In this document: piece after piece, positions 43,142 to 51,983 of the stretch
Layout of the letters: every line of letters starts with the position of its first letter
Numbering within the stretch: the stretch's first letter is position 1
DNA from: Aquabacterium sp. A7-Y
Lineage (GTDB): Bacteria; Pseudomonadota; Gammaproteobacteria; Burkholderiales; Burkholderiaceae_C
Direction: 5' to 3'
Length of the DNA: 61,489 bases
Assembly: GCF_026153205.1 (NCBI RefSeq)
Contig: NZ_JAPFBW010000036.1
Span: 1 to 61,489, forward strand
Program-made: the position numbers and the translations under genes
The notes under the pieces: model-generated
What the model was told of the DNA's origin: nothing
Database searches by the model: none
Seen by the model: the letters and a program-made list of their open reading frames with translations, nothing else

Positions 43142-45021
43142 GCCGGCGACGGCGCAGCATCGCGAGCCGTTCGGTCTTTGATGTAGCCCTGTGCTGCCTC
43201 CAAGTCTCGCAGTGGGGCGGCCAGCGCGAGCAGCTCGGCCTCATTCAGCGTTTCATGGTCCAGCAGCGCCTTCACGCAGCGGTCCAGCACCTCCCGGTGC
43301 CGTCGCAACATGTCGGTGGCGCGGGCCTGCGCGCCCTCCAGCAGGCCGCGCACCGCATCGTCAATGCGCTGTGCGGTGGCGGGGCTGGCAGCGGCCGGTG
43401 GGAGCGCGCCGGTCGCTCCGTCCTGCGGCAGCAGCATGGTGGCGGGCACACCGGCATACACCACCGGCCCCAGTGCCTGGTCCATGCCGAAGCGCAACAC
43501 CATGTCACGTGCGATATCGGTGGCTTTTGCAAGATCGTCCGCCGCGCCCGTGGATGGCTCGCCGAAAACCAGCACCTCGGCGGCCCGGCCGCCCAGCAGC
43601 ACCGTGAGCTTGTCCATCAACTGCGTACGCTGCATCAGGTGCCGGTCTTCCGTGGGTCGCTGCAGCGTGTAGCCGAGCGCGCCCACGCCGTGCGGCACGA
43701 TCGAGACCTTGTGCACCCGGTCGGCGCCTGGCAAGGCCAGCGCGGTCAGGGCATGACCCAGTTCGTGTGTGGCCACCAGTTGACGCTCACGCGGACTGAT
43801 CAGCCGGCGCTTCTTTTCAATGCCGGCCACGATACGCTCAATGGCCTGAGTGAAATCCTCCAGCGTCACAGCCTTGGCATCGCGCCGCGTGGCCACCAGG
43901 GCGGCTTCGTTCACCACGTTGGCGAGGTCAGCACCGGCGAAGCCGACGGTGATGGCCGCCACCAGGTCGAGGTCCACCTCGGGTGCCAGCGGCACCTTGC
44001 GGGCATGCACCTTCAGGATGGCGGTGCGGCCGTCACGGTCCGGCCGGTCCACCAGCACCTGACGGTCGAAGCGGCCGGCACGCAGCAGCGCAGGGTCGAG
44101 GATTTCTGGACGGTTGGTGGCGGCCAGCAGCACCACCCCCACGCTGGGGTCGAAGCCGTCCAGCTCGACCAGGAGTTGATTCAGTGTCTGCTCGCGCTCG
44201 TCATGGCCGCCTGACACCGGGAACACACCGCGCGCCTTGCCCAGCGCATCGAGCTCGTCGATGAAGATGATGGCCGGCGCCGTCCTGCGTGCCTGCTCGA
44301 ACAGATCACGCACGCGTGCCGCGCCGACGCCGACGAACATCTCGATGAACTCGGAACCGCTGATGGAAAAGAACGGCACGCCCGCCTCCCCGGCCACCGC
44401 GCGCGCGAGCAGTGTCTTGCCCGTGCCGGTGGGGCCCATCAGCAACACCCCCTTGGGCACCCGCGCTCCGAGCCGTCCATAGTGCTGCGGATTGCGCAGG
44501 AACTCCACGATCTCCCGGAGCTCGGTCTTGGCTTCGTCCACACCCGCTACGTCGTCGAAGCACACCCCGGTGCTCTTCTCCATGTACACCTTGGCCTTGC
44601 TGCGGCCGATGCCCATCAACCCACCGCCCATGGAGCCCGCCATGCGCCGGGCCATGAAGCCCCAGAACCCGACCAGGATGAGCACCGGCAAGATCCATCC
44701 CATCAGGTCGGAGACCCAGGTGGCCTCGCGCACGCGCTTGTACGCCACGCCGAAGCCCGACAAGCGCTCAGCCATCGCCGGCTCCACCGGCGTGGACACC
44801 AGCACCTTCTTGCCGCGCGCGTCCGGCACCTTGAGTGTCCCGGTGACTCGCTGGTCACCCACCGTCACCTCGGCCACCCGGCCTTCGCGCAGCTGCTGCT
44901 CGAACACGCTGTAGGGCACGACCTCCACCTCGCGGTCCTGCCCCCACCCGATCCAGGCGAGCCAGACCAGGCCCAGCCCGAACACGGCCGTTGTCAGGTT
45001 GACCCTTGTTGACTTGTTCAT
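43138..45021 (-). CDS. ftsH: ATP-dependent membrane zinc protease FtsH
   Basis: A 627-aa FtsH. Two N-terminal transmembrane helices (residues ~8-28 and ~105-124) flank a ~75-residue periplasmic domain. The AAA+ module has Walker A GPTGTGKT (196-203), Walker [11 protein letters not shown] (251-260) and [23 protein letters not shown]. The M41 protease has the zinc motif HELGH (419-423) and [17 protein letters not shown]. FtsH degrades membrane and regulatory proteins. The ELDALG Walker B variant and location among usp genes suggest a second, specialised paralogue, not the housekeeping copy. ATG 45021 is used; ATG 45027 is possible. FNR-like site 45102-45115 precedes it. Confidence 0.95.
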   Translation of the reverse strand: MNKSTRVNLTTAVFGLGLVWLAWIGWGQDREVEVVPYSVFEQQLREGRVAEVTVGDQRVTGTLKVPDARGKKVLVSTPVEPAMAERLSGFGVAYKRVREATWVSDLMGWILPVLILVGFWGFMARRMAGSMGGGLMGIGRSKAKVYMEKSTGVCFDDVAGVDEAKTELREIVEFLRNPQHYGRLGARVPKGVLLMGPTGTGKTLLARAVAGEAGVPFFSISGSEFIEMFVGVGAARVRDLFEQARRTAPAIIFIDELDALGKARGVFPVSGGHDEREQTLNQLLVELDGFDPSVGVVLLAATNRPEILDPALLRAGRFDRQVLVDRPDRDGRTAILKVHARKVPLAPEVDLDLVAAITVGFAGADLANVVNEAALVATRRDAKAVTLEDFTQAIERIVAGIEKKRRLISPRERQLVATHELGHALTALALPGADRVHKVSIVPHGVGALGYTLQRPTEDRHLMQRTQLMDKLTVLLGGRAAEVLVFGEPSTGAADDLAKATDIARDMVLRFGMDQALGPVVYAGVPATMLLPQDGATGALPPAAASPATAQRIDDAVRGLLEGAQARATDMLRRHREVLDRCVKALLDHETLNEAELLALAAPLRDLEAAQGYIKDRTARDAAPSPA

Positions 45022-45101
45022 TCGCATCTCTCTGGCGCCGCAAGTCCAAGGCAGCGCGTTGTTCCGGTGCTCGATTCTTGGCAGCGATGAGCATGCCTTG
45101 C

Positions 45102-45115
45102 TTGACAACGCTCAA
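45102..45115 (-). promoter_or_regulatory. Anr/FNR-like box upstream of ftsH
   Basis: TTGACAACGCTCAA: both halves deviate by one base from TTGAT/ATCAA. 81 bases before the ftsH start. Confidence 0.5.
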
Positions 45116-45456
45116 GTGCCGTCACGTCAACCTGTAACGCGGAGCGCAGCTCTCACCCCTCGGGACAGCAGCCAGATCGGGAAAGTCAGAGCTTTGCGGC
45201 TTTAGTCCACCGTATTCCGCAAAGAATGGGAGGGACGGCCCCACCGGCTGGCGCGGAGCACTCCATGGAGAGTCGCCCGCGCAAGGGAGCAAGGAACGGA
45301 GAGAGGAGATGCCGGAAAGTCACTCGCCGCGTGCACCAAGTGCCGCGACCTTGCGCAGCCAACGTTCCCGATCGCCAGGGCTCATGCCCTCTACCAGGCC
45401 GATCAGCGTTTCGTGTATCGGTGCGATGCCGATCAGAGGTGGGTGCAGCGGGGGAC

Positions 45457-45470
45457 TTGACGCAGATCAA
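45457..45470 (+). promoter_or_regulatory. Anr/FNR box upstream of MBL-fold gene
   Basis: TTGACGCAGATCAA: 13 of 14 relevant positions allowed by TTGAY-N4-ATCAA. About 50 bases before the start codon. Confidence 0.6.
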
Positions 45471-45519
45471 CCCGTGGTCGGCACACCACCTTCACATTGC
45501 GCGTCAACAAGGAGACATG

Positions 45520-46875
45520 ATGCGAATGGAGTTTCTCGGGGGCACGGGCACCGTCACCGGATCCAAGTACCTGCTGGATCACGACGGACGCCAGCTGTTG
45601 GTGGACTGCGGCTTGTTCCAGGGCCTGAAGCAGCTGCGACTGCGCAACTGGGACCGGCTGCCGATCGATCCCTCGCGGATCGACGCCGTGCTGTTGACGC
45701 ACGCGCACATCGACCACAGCGGGTTTGTTCCCCGGCTTATAAAGCTAGGATTCAAGGGGCCGGTGTATTGCACGAAGGCCACGCGGGAGCTGTGCGAGCT
45801 GCTGTTGCCGGACTCGGGCCGGCTGCAGGAGGAGGAGGCCGACTTCGCCAACCGGCACGGCTACTCCAAGCACAAGCCGGCGCAGCCGCTCTACACGGAG
45901 CAAGAGGCGCGTGCGGCACTGCGGCGCTTCGAAGTGCTGGCGCACGACCGAGAGCACACGCCTTGGCAGGGTTGGACATGGCGCCTGCGCAGGGCAGGCC
46001 ACATCCTCGGGGCCTGCAGCCTGCATGTAGGCTGGGGCGGCGGCAGTCTCCTGTTCTCCGGAGACCTGGGCCGCAGCGACGACCTCATGATGCGTCCTCC
46101 AGCGCCGCCCGACGCCGCGGACTATGTGGTGATCGAATCCACCTACGGCGATCGCACTCACCGTGCCGGCGATGCACAGGCCGAGTTGGCGACCGTGATC
46201 AACCGCACCGCCGCACGCGGCGGCATCGTGCTGATCCCGGCTTTCGCGGTGGGCCGCGCCCAGGAACTGCTGCATGTCATCCAGCAACTGAAGCAAGCTG
46301 GGCGCATCCCGGCGATGCCGGTGTACCTGAACAGCCCGATGGCGGCCGACGCCACGCGCTTGTACCAGCACCATCTCGACGAGCATCAGCTCACCGCCGA
46401 ACAGTGCACGGCGCTGAACCGCGAGGTGCGAGTGGTCAACACGGTGGAAGAATCAAAGCGCCTCAACGACCTGAGGATGCCTTCGATCATCGTCTCCGCC
46501 AGCGGCATGGCCACCGGCGGTCGGGTGCTGCACCATCTCAAGGCGTACGCCCCGGACCCCCGCAATACCATCCTGTTCGCGGGCTTTCAGGCGGCAGGTA
46601 CGCGGGGCGCGGCCATGGTCTGCGGCCTGGATGCCGTCAAGATCCACGGCCAGTACGTGCCGGTGCGGGCCGAGGTGGTGCAGCTGGACCAGCTCTCGGC
46701 ACACGCCGACCGCGAGCAACTGCTGGCTTGGCTCTCGGCGCTACCGCAGCGGCCGCGCCAGGTGTTCGTGACGCACGGGGAACCAGTGGCCGCTGACGCG
46801 CTGCGGCACACGATCGAGGAACGCCTTGGCTGGCCGAGCCGGGTGCCCGAGTACCGGGAGGCGGTGGCCCTCTGA
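45520..46875 (+). CDS. MBL-fold/beta-CASP RNase-like metallo-hydrolase
   Basis: About 451 aa. The metallo-beta-lactamase domain has the metal motif LLTHAHIDHSGFVP (HxHxDH) and the later SGDLGRSDD and STYGDRTH motifs. The beta-CASP domain has SPMAADATRLYQHH, IVSASGMATGGRVLHHL and LSAHADREQLLAWL, followed by a C-terminal RMMBL-type VFVTHGEPVAADALR. This architecture matches CPSF73/YSH1-like RNases; bacterial members of this group appear as stress-linked RNA-processing enzymes. Three in-frame ATGs (45517, 45520, 45526) follow AAGGAG; 45520 gives the best spacing. Preceded by an FNR box. Confidence 0.92.
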   Translation: MRMEFLGGTGTVTGSKYLLDHDGRQLLVDCGLFQGLKQLRLRNWDRLPIDPSRIDAVLLTHAHIDHSGFVPRLIKLGFKGPVYCTKATRELCELLLPDSGRLQEEEADFANRHGYSKHKPAQPLYTEQEARAALRRFEVLAHDREHTPWQGWTWRLRRAGHILGACSLHVGWGGGSLLFSGDLGRSDDLMMRPPAPPDAADYVVIESTYGDRTHRAGDAQAELATVINRTAARGGIVLIPAFAVGRAQELLHVIQQLKQAGRIPAMPVYLNSPMAADATRLYQHHLDEHQLTAEQCTALNREVRVVNTVEESKRLNDLRMPSIIVSASGMATGGRVLHHLKAYAPDPRNTILFAGFQAAGTRGAAMVCGLDAVKIHGQYVPVRAEVVQLDQLSAHADREQLLAWLSALPQRPRQVFVTHGEPVAADALRHTIEERLGWPSRVPEYREAVAL

Positions 46876-46990
46876 GCACACGCGGTCACACGCCGGTTTT
46901 TCAGCGCGCCAGGCATCCGCCGTCGACGATTAGCGCCAGCCGGCCCAAGCCGCCCGCAGGAACACAAGGATGGGAGCGTCGACGCTGCTG

Positions 46991-47869
46991 CTACCGCATC
47001 AGCGCGACCGGCACACGGCTCAGGTGTGCCGTCTTCAACGCCACCGAACCCAGTGCCGCCGGAAGGATCCGGCCAGTACCGTGCGTGGCCATGGCGATCA
47101 GCTCTGCCTGGTGCTCCTCGGCAAACCTCGCGATGCCGGTAGCCGGCTCGCCGGCGAGCCGGTGCACCTCGTGCGAGATCCCCGCATCGGCCAACAGCTG
47201 CCGAGCCGTCGCGATCGCCTCGTCGGCCTCGCGATCGCTCCAGCTGCGCAGCACATCGTCGTGCGGGGGCAGGACGGCCTCAAGGAGGGTCAGCGCCGGC
47301 TGGAAGTGCACCAGGTTCACATGCAAGGAGCCGAGCAGGCCGGCCAGCTCAATCAGACGCCGCACGGCCGAGGTGGATTCGACGGAGCCGTCCAGTGGCG
47401 CGGTCACACGCAACCGAACGCCCCACTCTGTCGGCAACACGGCATCAGGCTTGACCAGCACCACCGGGCACTGAGCCGCGGGAGCGATCCGCAACGCCAC
47501 GGAGCCGAGGGCAAAACCACCGAGCACGCCTTCTCCGCGCGTGCCCATGATCACGAGGCGGGCTGCATGTTCTTCTGCCACTTCCAGGATCGTCGCCGAG
47601 GGGTGTCCAAGGCGGACCAGCGTCTCTGGTTCGAACCCCGCCTCGGTCAGCAGCGTGCGCACCGGCTCGACAATCGCCAGCCCTTGCTGCTGCAGCGCCT
47701 CTTCCAGTGCTTTGCGGCCGACCACAGAGTCGGGCCAGGCTTGCAAAGGCGGACGCTGCACGTTCAGAAGCAGCGGGCGCAACGCCGACCGGTCGCCACA
47801 ATAGTGGGCGACCCAATGCGCGGCCCGAAGAGACGCTTGGGAAGCGTCGATTGGAAGCAGAACTACCAT
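46991..47869 (-). CDS. Universal stress protein, tandem domains
   Basis: A 292-aa protein of two Usp domains. The first (residues 1-145) has VLLPIDASQASLRAAHWVAH and MGTRGEGVLGGFALGSVALR. The second (150-292) has RVTAPLDGSVESTSAVRRLI and MATHGTGRILPAALGSVALK. Tandem Usp proteins often bind ATP only in one half and act in anaerobic or starvation survival. ATG 47869. A perfectly symmetric FNR-like site (47974-47987) lies 105 bases upstream. Confidence 0.92.
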   Translation of the reverse strand: MVVLLPIDASQASLRAAHWVAHYCGDRSALRPLLLNVQRPPLQAWPDSVVGRKALEEALQQQGLAIVEPVRTLLTEAGFEPETLVRLGHPSATILEVAEEHAARLVIMGTRGEGVLGGFALGSVALRIAPAAQCPVVLVKPDAVLPTEWGVRLRVTAPLDGSVESTSAVRRLIELAGLLGSLHVNLVHFQPALTLLEAVLPPHDDVLRSWSDREADEAIATARQLLADAGISHEVHRLAGEPATGIARFAEEHQAELIAMATHGTGRILPAALGSVALKTAHLSRVPVALMR

Positions 47870-47973
47870 TGTTTATCTCGTCTTGGCGTTGTGATACCAG
47901 CATCAGCTTGGCACGGCGTGCATGTCAACGGCCGTCACATTTGCTTAAGCATGGACGACTGCCGTACGGCTGT

Positions 47974-47987
47974 TTGAGAGCGCTCAA
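47974..47987 (-). promoter_or_regulatory. Symmetric Anr/FNR-like box upstream of tandem usp
   Basis: TTGAGAGCGCTCAA is a perfect 14-bp palindrome with halves TTGAG/CTCAA, one base off the consensus in each half. It lies between the MgtC-like gene and the usp start, 105 bases before the latter. Confidence 0.55.
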
Positions 47988-48094
47988 GCCGGCACCGGCT
48001 CCTACGGCCGATGCCCCAGGCTTGGCCCTCCTGCAGACGCCCGCCGAGCCGCACGCCATGCGCGGCCGCGGCGCCTCACTAGCTCGCTGATGCA

Positions 48095-49369
48095 TCACGC
48101 TCTCGAAACTGAAACTGCCAGCATGGCTGCGCCGGCCACCATCGACATCAGGTAGCCCATGGCGACGCGGCGCCCGAGTAGCCTGCCACCGATGATCCAG
48201 GACATGGCCGCCTTGGTCACCATGTTGGAAAGAATCGCCAGCGCCACGACGGCCGCAGCCACCCCGCCGGCTACCGACCCCGCCGCATCCAAACGCGCTG
48301 CCGAGATCGTGACCGCGTCCACATCGACCAAGCCCGACAGCAGCGCGAGGCCATAGAGCCCGCTCACCCCGATCCACTGCTTGCTGGCCTCGCTGAGCAC
48401 GGACATCAGGCCCAGGAACGCGCCGAAACCGAGCGCCGCACTCAGATCGAAAGGCTGCATCTGCGCCGGATCGACCGGCTCGGCCTGAAGATCCCGGCGC
48501 CGCCAGTACACAAGGGCGATCGCGATCAGTGCCACGGCCGCGGACACCATCGGCGCCAGCATCAGGCGCCCGAGCGAGGGCGCCATCGACATGACGATCA
48601 GCGCCAAGCGCAGGAACATGACCGCGCAGGCCGAGAGCGCCCCGGCGGTGGCAGCGTCCACCAGACCGGGGCGGTCGCGCAGCTGGCGCGCCAATGCGAG
48701 CGTGGCCGCGGTGGAGGATGCCAGCCCACCCAGCAGACCGGTCCACAGCGCGCCGCGTTGTGGCCCCGCCATGCGGACGGCGACGTGGCCGGATAGCGAG
48801 AGCCCGGCGATCAGCACGACAGCCCACCAGAGACGGTAGGGATTCAGCGCGCCATAGGGGCCATAGGGTGCATCCGGCAGCATCGGCAACACCACGGCGG
48901 ACAGCACCAGCATCTGCAGCGCGGCGCTGAGCTCGCGGTGCTCGATCAGACGCAGCCATCGGTGCAGCGTGGAGCGCAGATTGAGCAGCATTGCCACGAT
49001 CACTGCCGCGCTGATCGCAAGAGCGGGCGAGCCGCCGGCGGACAGCGCGCCGAGTCCGAATGTCAGCCACTGCGCGATCGCCGAGGTGGCGCTCAGGTTG
49101 CTCGTTGAACGCACACCTTCGCGGTAGGTCACGGTGCCCAGCAGCATCAGGCCGAGGGTGGCCGCAGCCAGCACCCACGATCCGAGAAGCGCAAACACAC
49201 CGCCCAACAGCCCGGTCAGGGCAAAGGTTCGCAAACCGGCGACACGGCCGCCGTCGGCCACGTCGCGCTCGCGCCAAGCACGCTCCAGGCCGATCACGAG
49301 GCCGACCGCCAGGGCACCGAGCAGGTCTGGCGTGTGGGCTTGGAGCTGCAGGTTGTCGATGCTGAGCAA
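48095..49369 (-). CDS. MgtC/DUF4010-family membrane protein
   Basis: A 424-aa inner-membrane protein. Residues ~15-140 form an MgtC-like domain (DLLGALAVGLVIGLERAWRE and VAGLRTFALTGLLGG). Residues ~170-420 form the DUF4010 part with many transmembrane helices (GLYGLALLSGLVDVDAVTIS). MgtC domains modulate ATP synthase or Mg2+/K+ homeostasis; the full-length MgtC-DUF4010 proteins have no established role. ATG 49369. It stands between two usp genes on the same strand. Confidence 0.88.
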   Translation of the reverse strand: MLSIDNLQLQAHTPDLLGALAVGLVIGLERAWRERDVADGGRVAGLRTFALTGLLGGVFALLGSWVLAAATLGLMLLGTVTYREGVRSTSNLSATSAIAQWLTFGLGALSAGGSPALAISAAVIVAMLLNLRSTLHRWLRLIEHRELSAALQMLVLSAVVLPMLPDAPYGPYGALNPYRLWWAVVLIAGLSLSGHVAVRMAGPQRGALWTGLLGGLASSTAATLALARQLRDRPGLVDAATAGALSACAVMFLRLALIVMSMAPSLGRLMLAPMVSAAVALIAIALVYWRRRDLQAEPVDPAQMQPFDLSAALGFGAFLGLMSVLSEASKQWIGVSGLYGLALLSGLVDVDAVTISAARLDAAGSVAGGVAAAVVALAILSNMVTKAAMSWIIGGRLLGRRVAMGYLMSMVAGAAMLAVSVSRA

Positions 49370-49424
49370 GCGGTTTTCTTGTTGGAAGGGGAAGACGAGC
49401 GCCGGCTGCTGTCAATCCGGCACA

Positions 49425-50255
49425 TCAGTGGGCCATCAGCACCGGTAAGGTCATCGATCGCAGCACGGTGCGCGACGCGCCGCCCAGCACCAGCTCGCGC
49501 GCCCGGCTGTGCCCGTAGCAGCCCATGACCAGCAGGTCTGCCGAAAGGTCGGCTGCCAGAGACTGCATCAGATCGCCCACGTCGGCGCCGGTGAGTGCAT
49601 GGCGGTGAAGTTCAGCCTGCACGCCGTGTGCTTGCAGGAAACCGAGAATATCGAGGGCCGGAGCGGTTTGCGGTGCATTGCTGCTTCCCCACACGGCGAC
49701 GTGCACCCGCGTCGCCTGCTGCAGCACGGGCAGCGCGGCGCTCACGGCCCGCGCTGCCTCGGGTGTTTCTTTCCAGGCGATGAGGACCGTGTCGCCCAGC
49801 GTCGTCCCGGTGTCGATATACGGCAGTACCAGCGCCGGCCGGCCGCTTGCCATGACCACCGACTCGACGAAATCGCCCGGCACGCCACTGGCCGGCCTGT
49901 CGGGGTCGTGCTGGCCCAGCAGCATCAGGTCGGCGTAGCGGGCCTGTTGCACAAAGGCGTCGACCGGCAGACCGGACGCTTCGTGCCAAGTGATGGGCGG
50001 GCCGTCCTCGGACTCGGCATGCTGTCGCACCTGGCGCACCAGCGCGAGCCTGCGTTCGTCGATCTCTTGCGCCAGCGTGATGCTCGCGCTGTCACTGCTC
50101 AGCTCCAGTCCGATCTCCGCGCACGCAGGCGTCACCGCATAGAGTGCATGAACGTCGGCCTCCAAGCGCCGCGCCAATTGACGTGCCACACGAAGTCGCG
50201 CGGCACAGTGCAAGCCCGCGTCGGCATGAACGAGAATGGTTTTAATGGCATTCAT
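49425..50255 (-). CDS. Universal stress protein, tandem domains
   Basis: A 276-aa protein starting MNAIKTILVHADAGLHCAAR. The first half is degenerate, lacking a clear G-2x-G-9x-G, and reads LMLLGQHDPDRPASGVPGDF. The second half ends with the intact MGCYGHSRARELVLGGASRT followed by TLPVLMAH. This layout (degenerate N-domain, ATP-binding C-domain) is common in proteobacterial long Usps. ATG 50255 with an FNR-like site (50315-50328) 60 bases upstream. Last member of the oxygen-responsive block. Confidence 0.92.
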   Translation of the reverse strand: MNAIKTILVHADAGLHCAARLRVARQLARRLEADVHALYAVTPACAEIGLELSSDSASITLAQEIDERRLALVRQVRQHAESEDGPPITWHEASGLPVDAFVQQARYADLMLLGQHDPDRPASGVPGDFVESVVMASGRPALVLPYIDTGTTLGDTVLIAWKETPEAARAVSAALPVLQQATRVHVAVWGSSNAPQTAPALDILGFLQAHGVQAELHRHALTGADVGDLMQSLAADLSADLLVMGCYGHSRARELVLGGASRTVLRSMTLPVLMAH

Positions 50256-50314
50256 GATGTCTTCCGGGTTGGTGCATTTGCCTGGGCAGTCTAGGAAGAC
50301 TCCGTTCCTATGCC

Positions 50315-50328
50315 TTGCGCAATGTCAA
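50315..50328 (-). promoter_or_regulatory. Anr/FNR-like box upstream of usp
   Basis: TTGCGCAATGTCAA: GTCAA half good, TTGCG degenerate. It lies 60 bases before the usp start. Confidence 0.5.
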
Positions 50329-50409
50329 GCAATCGCACAGGGGCTGGTTGATACACAGGTGGAGGTCGTTGTTCCATGACGGGGGAATCATGGAATCGTC
50401 ATTGACAGA

Positions 50410-50559
50410 AGCCGACGCAGCCAAGGCGTTGGCGAAGAGGTAGCCGTGGTGGGCTCGGGCCTCGCCGATCGTGTTGACGACCACCGTCAGAAGCCGATCG
50501 GCGCCGGCGCGCATGTCCTGCGGCTGCGTGCACAGCCACAGCGAGTCGATGCGGATCAT
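50410..50559 (-). pseudogene. IS66 tnpB, N-terminal relic
   Basis: From ATG 50559 the frame reads MIRIDSLWLCTQPQDMRAGA and EARAHHGYLFANALA, the first ~50 codons of TnpB, then leaves the family. It overlaps the stop of the tnpA relic as in intact IS66 elements. Confidence 0.75.
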
Positions 50560-50825
50560 TCCTTCAGCGCCGTGGCGGCGAGTTCGCGCAGCCAGGCCGC
50601 GCACGACGCGGCCTGTGTCGACGGCCAGCGCACGACCAACTGCGCGCTCCCGCGCTTGAGCTCGATGTGAATGTCCGGGCAGACGGGCGCCATTGCATCG
50701 TCGCTGGCGCTGGCCTCGCCGGCTGCCGGCTCGAGCTCCACCGGGACGAAGTGCAGCGTCGCCCCTGCCCTTGAACTCGGCGCCGTGAACGCGCCGCTGG
50801 GATTTGCGGTTGCATAGGTGCCCAC
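50556..50825 (-). pseudogene. IS66 tnpA, C-terminal relic
   Basis: An 89-codon frame whose end, IHIELKRGSAQLVVRWPSTQ then CAAWLRELAATALKE, is the usual C-terminus of IS66 TnpA (IxLxRGxxxVxVxWP pattern). The N-terminal helix-turn-helix is lost. Confidence 0.65.
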
Positions 50826-50871
50826 CTGTTCGAATTGGTGGACACCCTCGTCACCAGCCCATCAGCGCCGT

Positions 50872-51594
50872 TCAAGATGGGATGGCTGGACGCTCACCTG
50901 CCCGCGCCCGGTACAGCGCATCGACCGTGATATCGCGCACCTCGCGCTTGCTCTGAGCGATGTGCGCCTTCAGCAGGCGCTGCGCCTCGTCGGCGCGCCG
51001 CTGCGTGATCGTGCGCAGGACCTTCGCGTGTTCCTGGTAGGTGGCTTCCACACGTGCGGGCTTGGTGAAGTCCAGCCGCCGCACGATGCGAATGCGATCG
51101 GTGATCTCTTGGTGCACGCGCATCATCTCGCGGTTGCCGCTGGCGCGCACGAGCTGGCCGTGGAAGGCTTCGTCGAGCTGGCGCACGCGGTCGGCATGGC
51201 TCTCGCGATCGCTCACCGGCACCAGCCACACGCTGTTGAGCTCTGCCAGCAGCGGCCGCTCCTGCGCCTCGCACAGCACGCGCACCGCATGGCATTCGAT
51301 CAGCACGCGCAGGTCGTACAGCTCGTCGAAGGTATCGAAGTCCAGCGGCGCCACCTGCCAGCCGAGCTTGGGGAAGACCTGCACGAAGCCCTCCTGTTGC
51401 AGCCGCTGCAGCGCCTGGCGCAGCGGCGTGCGGCTCACCGCGATGCGCTCGGCGAGCTCGGCCTCGGAGAAACGGTCCCCCGGCATCAGCTCGAAATCGA
51501 AGATCAGCTGGCGCGTGGCCGCGTAGGCCTGCTCGGCGAGCGAGGCATTCGAGGCGAGCGACAGCGCGCGGTCAGAAGACTTCACCGTTCTCAT
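50872..51594 (-). CDS. GntR-family regulator (FCD domain)
   Basis: A 240-aa FadR-type GntR regulator. The N-terminal winged helix (residues ~20-85) reads AYAATRQLIFDFELMPGDRF, SEAELAERIAVSRTPLRQAL and LQQEGFVQVFPKLGW. The C-terminal FCD ligand domain (~90-225) contains LRVLIECHAVRVL and HADRVRQLDEAFHGQLVRAS, the conserved D-x3-H metal/ligand residues. It is the last gene of the BMP-transporter operon, its ATG overlapping the stop of the previous gene. It is the obvious candidate to control that operon. A palindrome suiting GntR regulators lies at 59166-59181 before the first gene. Confidence 0.92.
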   Translation of the reverse strand: MRTVKSSDRALSLASNASLAEQAYAATRQLIFDFELMPGDRFSEAELAERIAVSRTPLRQALQRLQQEGFVQVFPKLGWQVAPLDFDTFDELYDLRVLIECHAVRVLCEAQERPLLAELNSVWLVPVSDRESHADRVRQLDEAFHGQLVRASGNREMMRVHQEITDRIRIVRRLDFTKPARVEATYQEHAKVLRTITQRRADEAQRLLKAHIAQSKREVRDITVDALYRARAGERPAIPS

Positions 51595-51983
51595 AAGTCG
51601 ACCAAGCTTACATGCGCTGCGACGATCTTCCAGCCGACGCCCGCAAAGCGCACCCAGGTCTGGCTCTGCAAGCCGAGCCTCGGTGTGTCGCTGCGGCGGA
51701 ACTGCGTCTGCACCACCGCGAAGTCGCGGCCGAAGCTGCTGATGCGCAGCGCGTGCAGCGTGCGCGTGAAGTCGGGCACCGGCACCGTGGCGCGGTAGGC
51801 GGCGATCGCTTGCGCGCCGTGCTGCACGTCCGCAAAGCCATAACGCGTGGCCGCCTCGTGGTCCCAGAAGAATTCGCCCAGCGCGGCCACGTCGTTGCGC
51901 ATCAGCGCGGCCTCATAGACCTCAAACAGCGCTCGCAGCTCGCGCTGCACCTCGGGCAGGTTGACTTCGGTGTCGTGGGTCAT
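51591..51983 (-). CDS. AtzH/HpxZ-like protein (DUF3225, SnoaL/NTF2 fold)
   Basis: A 130-aa protein with the DUF3225 pattern: a helix VQRELRALFEVYEAALMRND, then FFWDHEAATRYGFADVQHG and the strand-rich FAVVQTQFRRSDTPRLGLQS and QTWVRFAGVGWKIVAAHVSL. Members are AtzH of the cyanuric-acid cluster, an amidohydrolase active on 1,3-dicarboxyurea-type intermediates, and HpxZ of oxalurate catabolism. It is coupled to the allophanate-hydrolase-like gene by a four-base overlap. Confidence 0.85.
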   Translation of the reverse strand: MTHDTEVNLPEVQRELRALFEVYEAALMRNDVAALGEFFWDHEAATRYGFADVQHGAQAIAAYRATVPVPDFTRTLHALRISSFGRDFAVVQTQFRRSDTPRLGLQSQTWVRFAGVGWKIVAAHVSLVDL

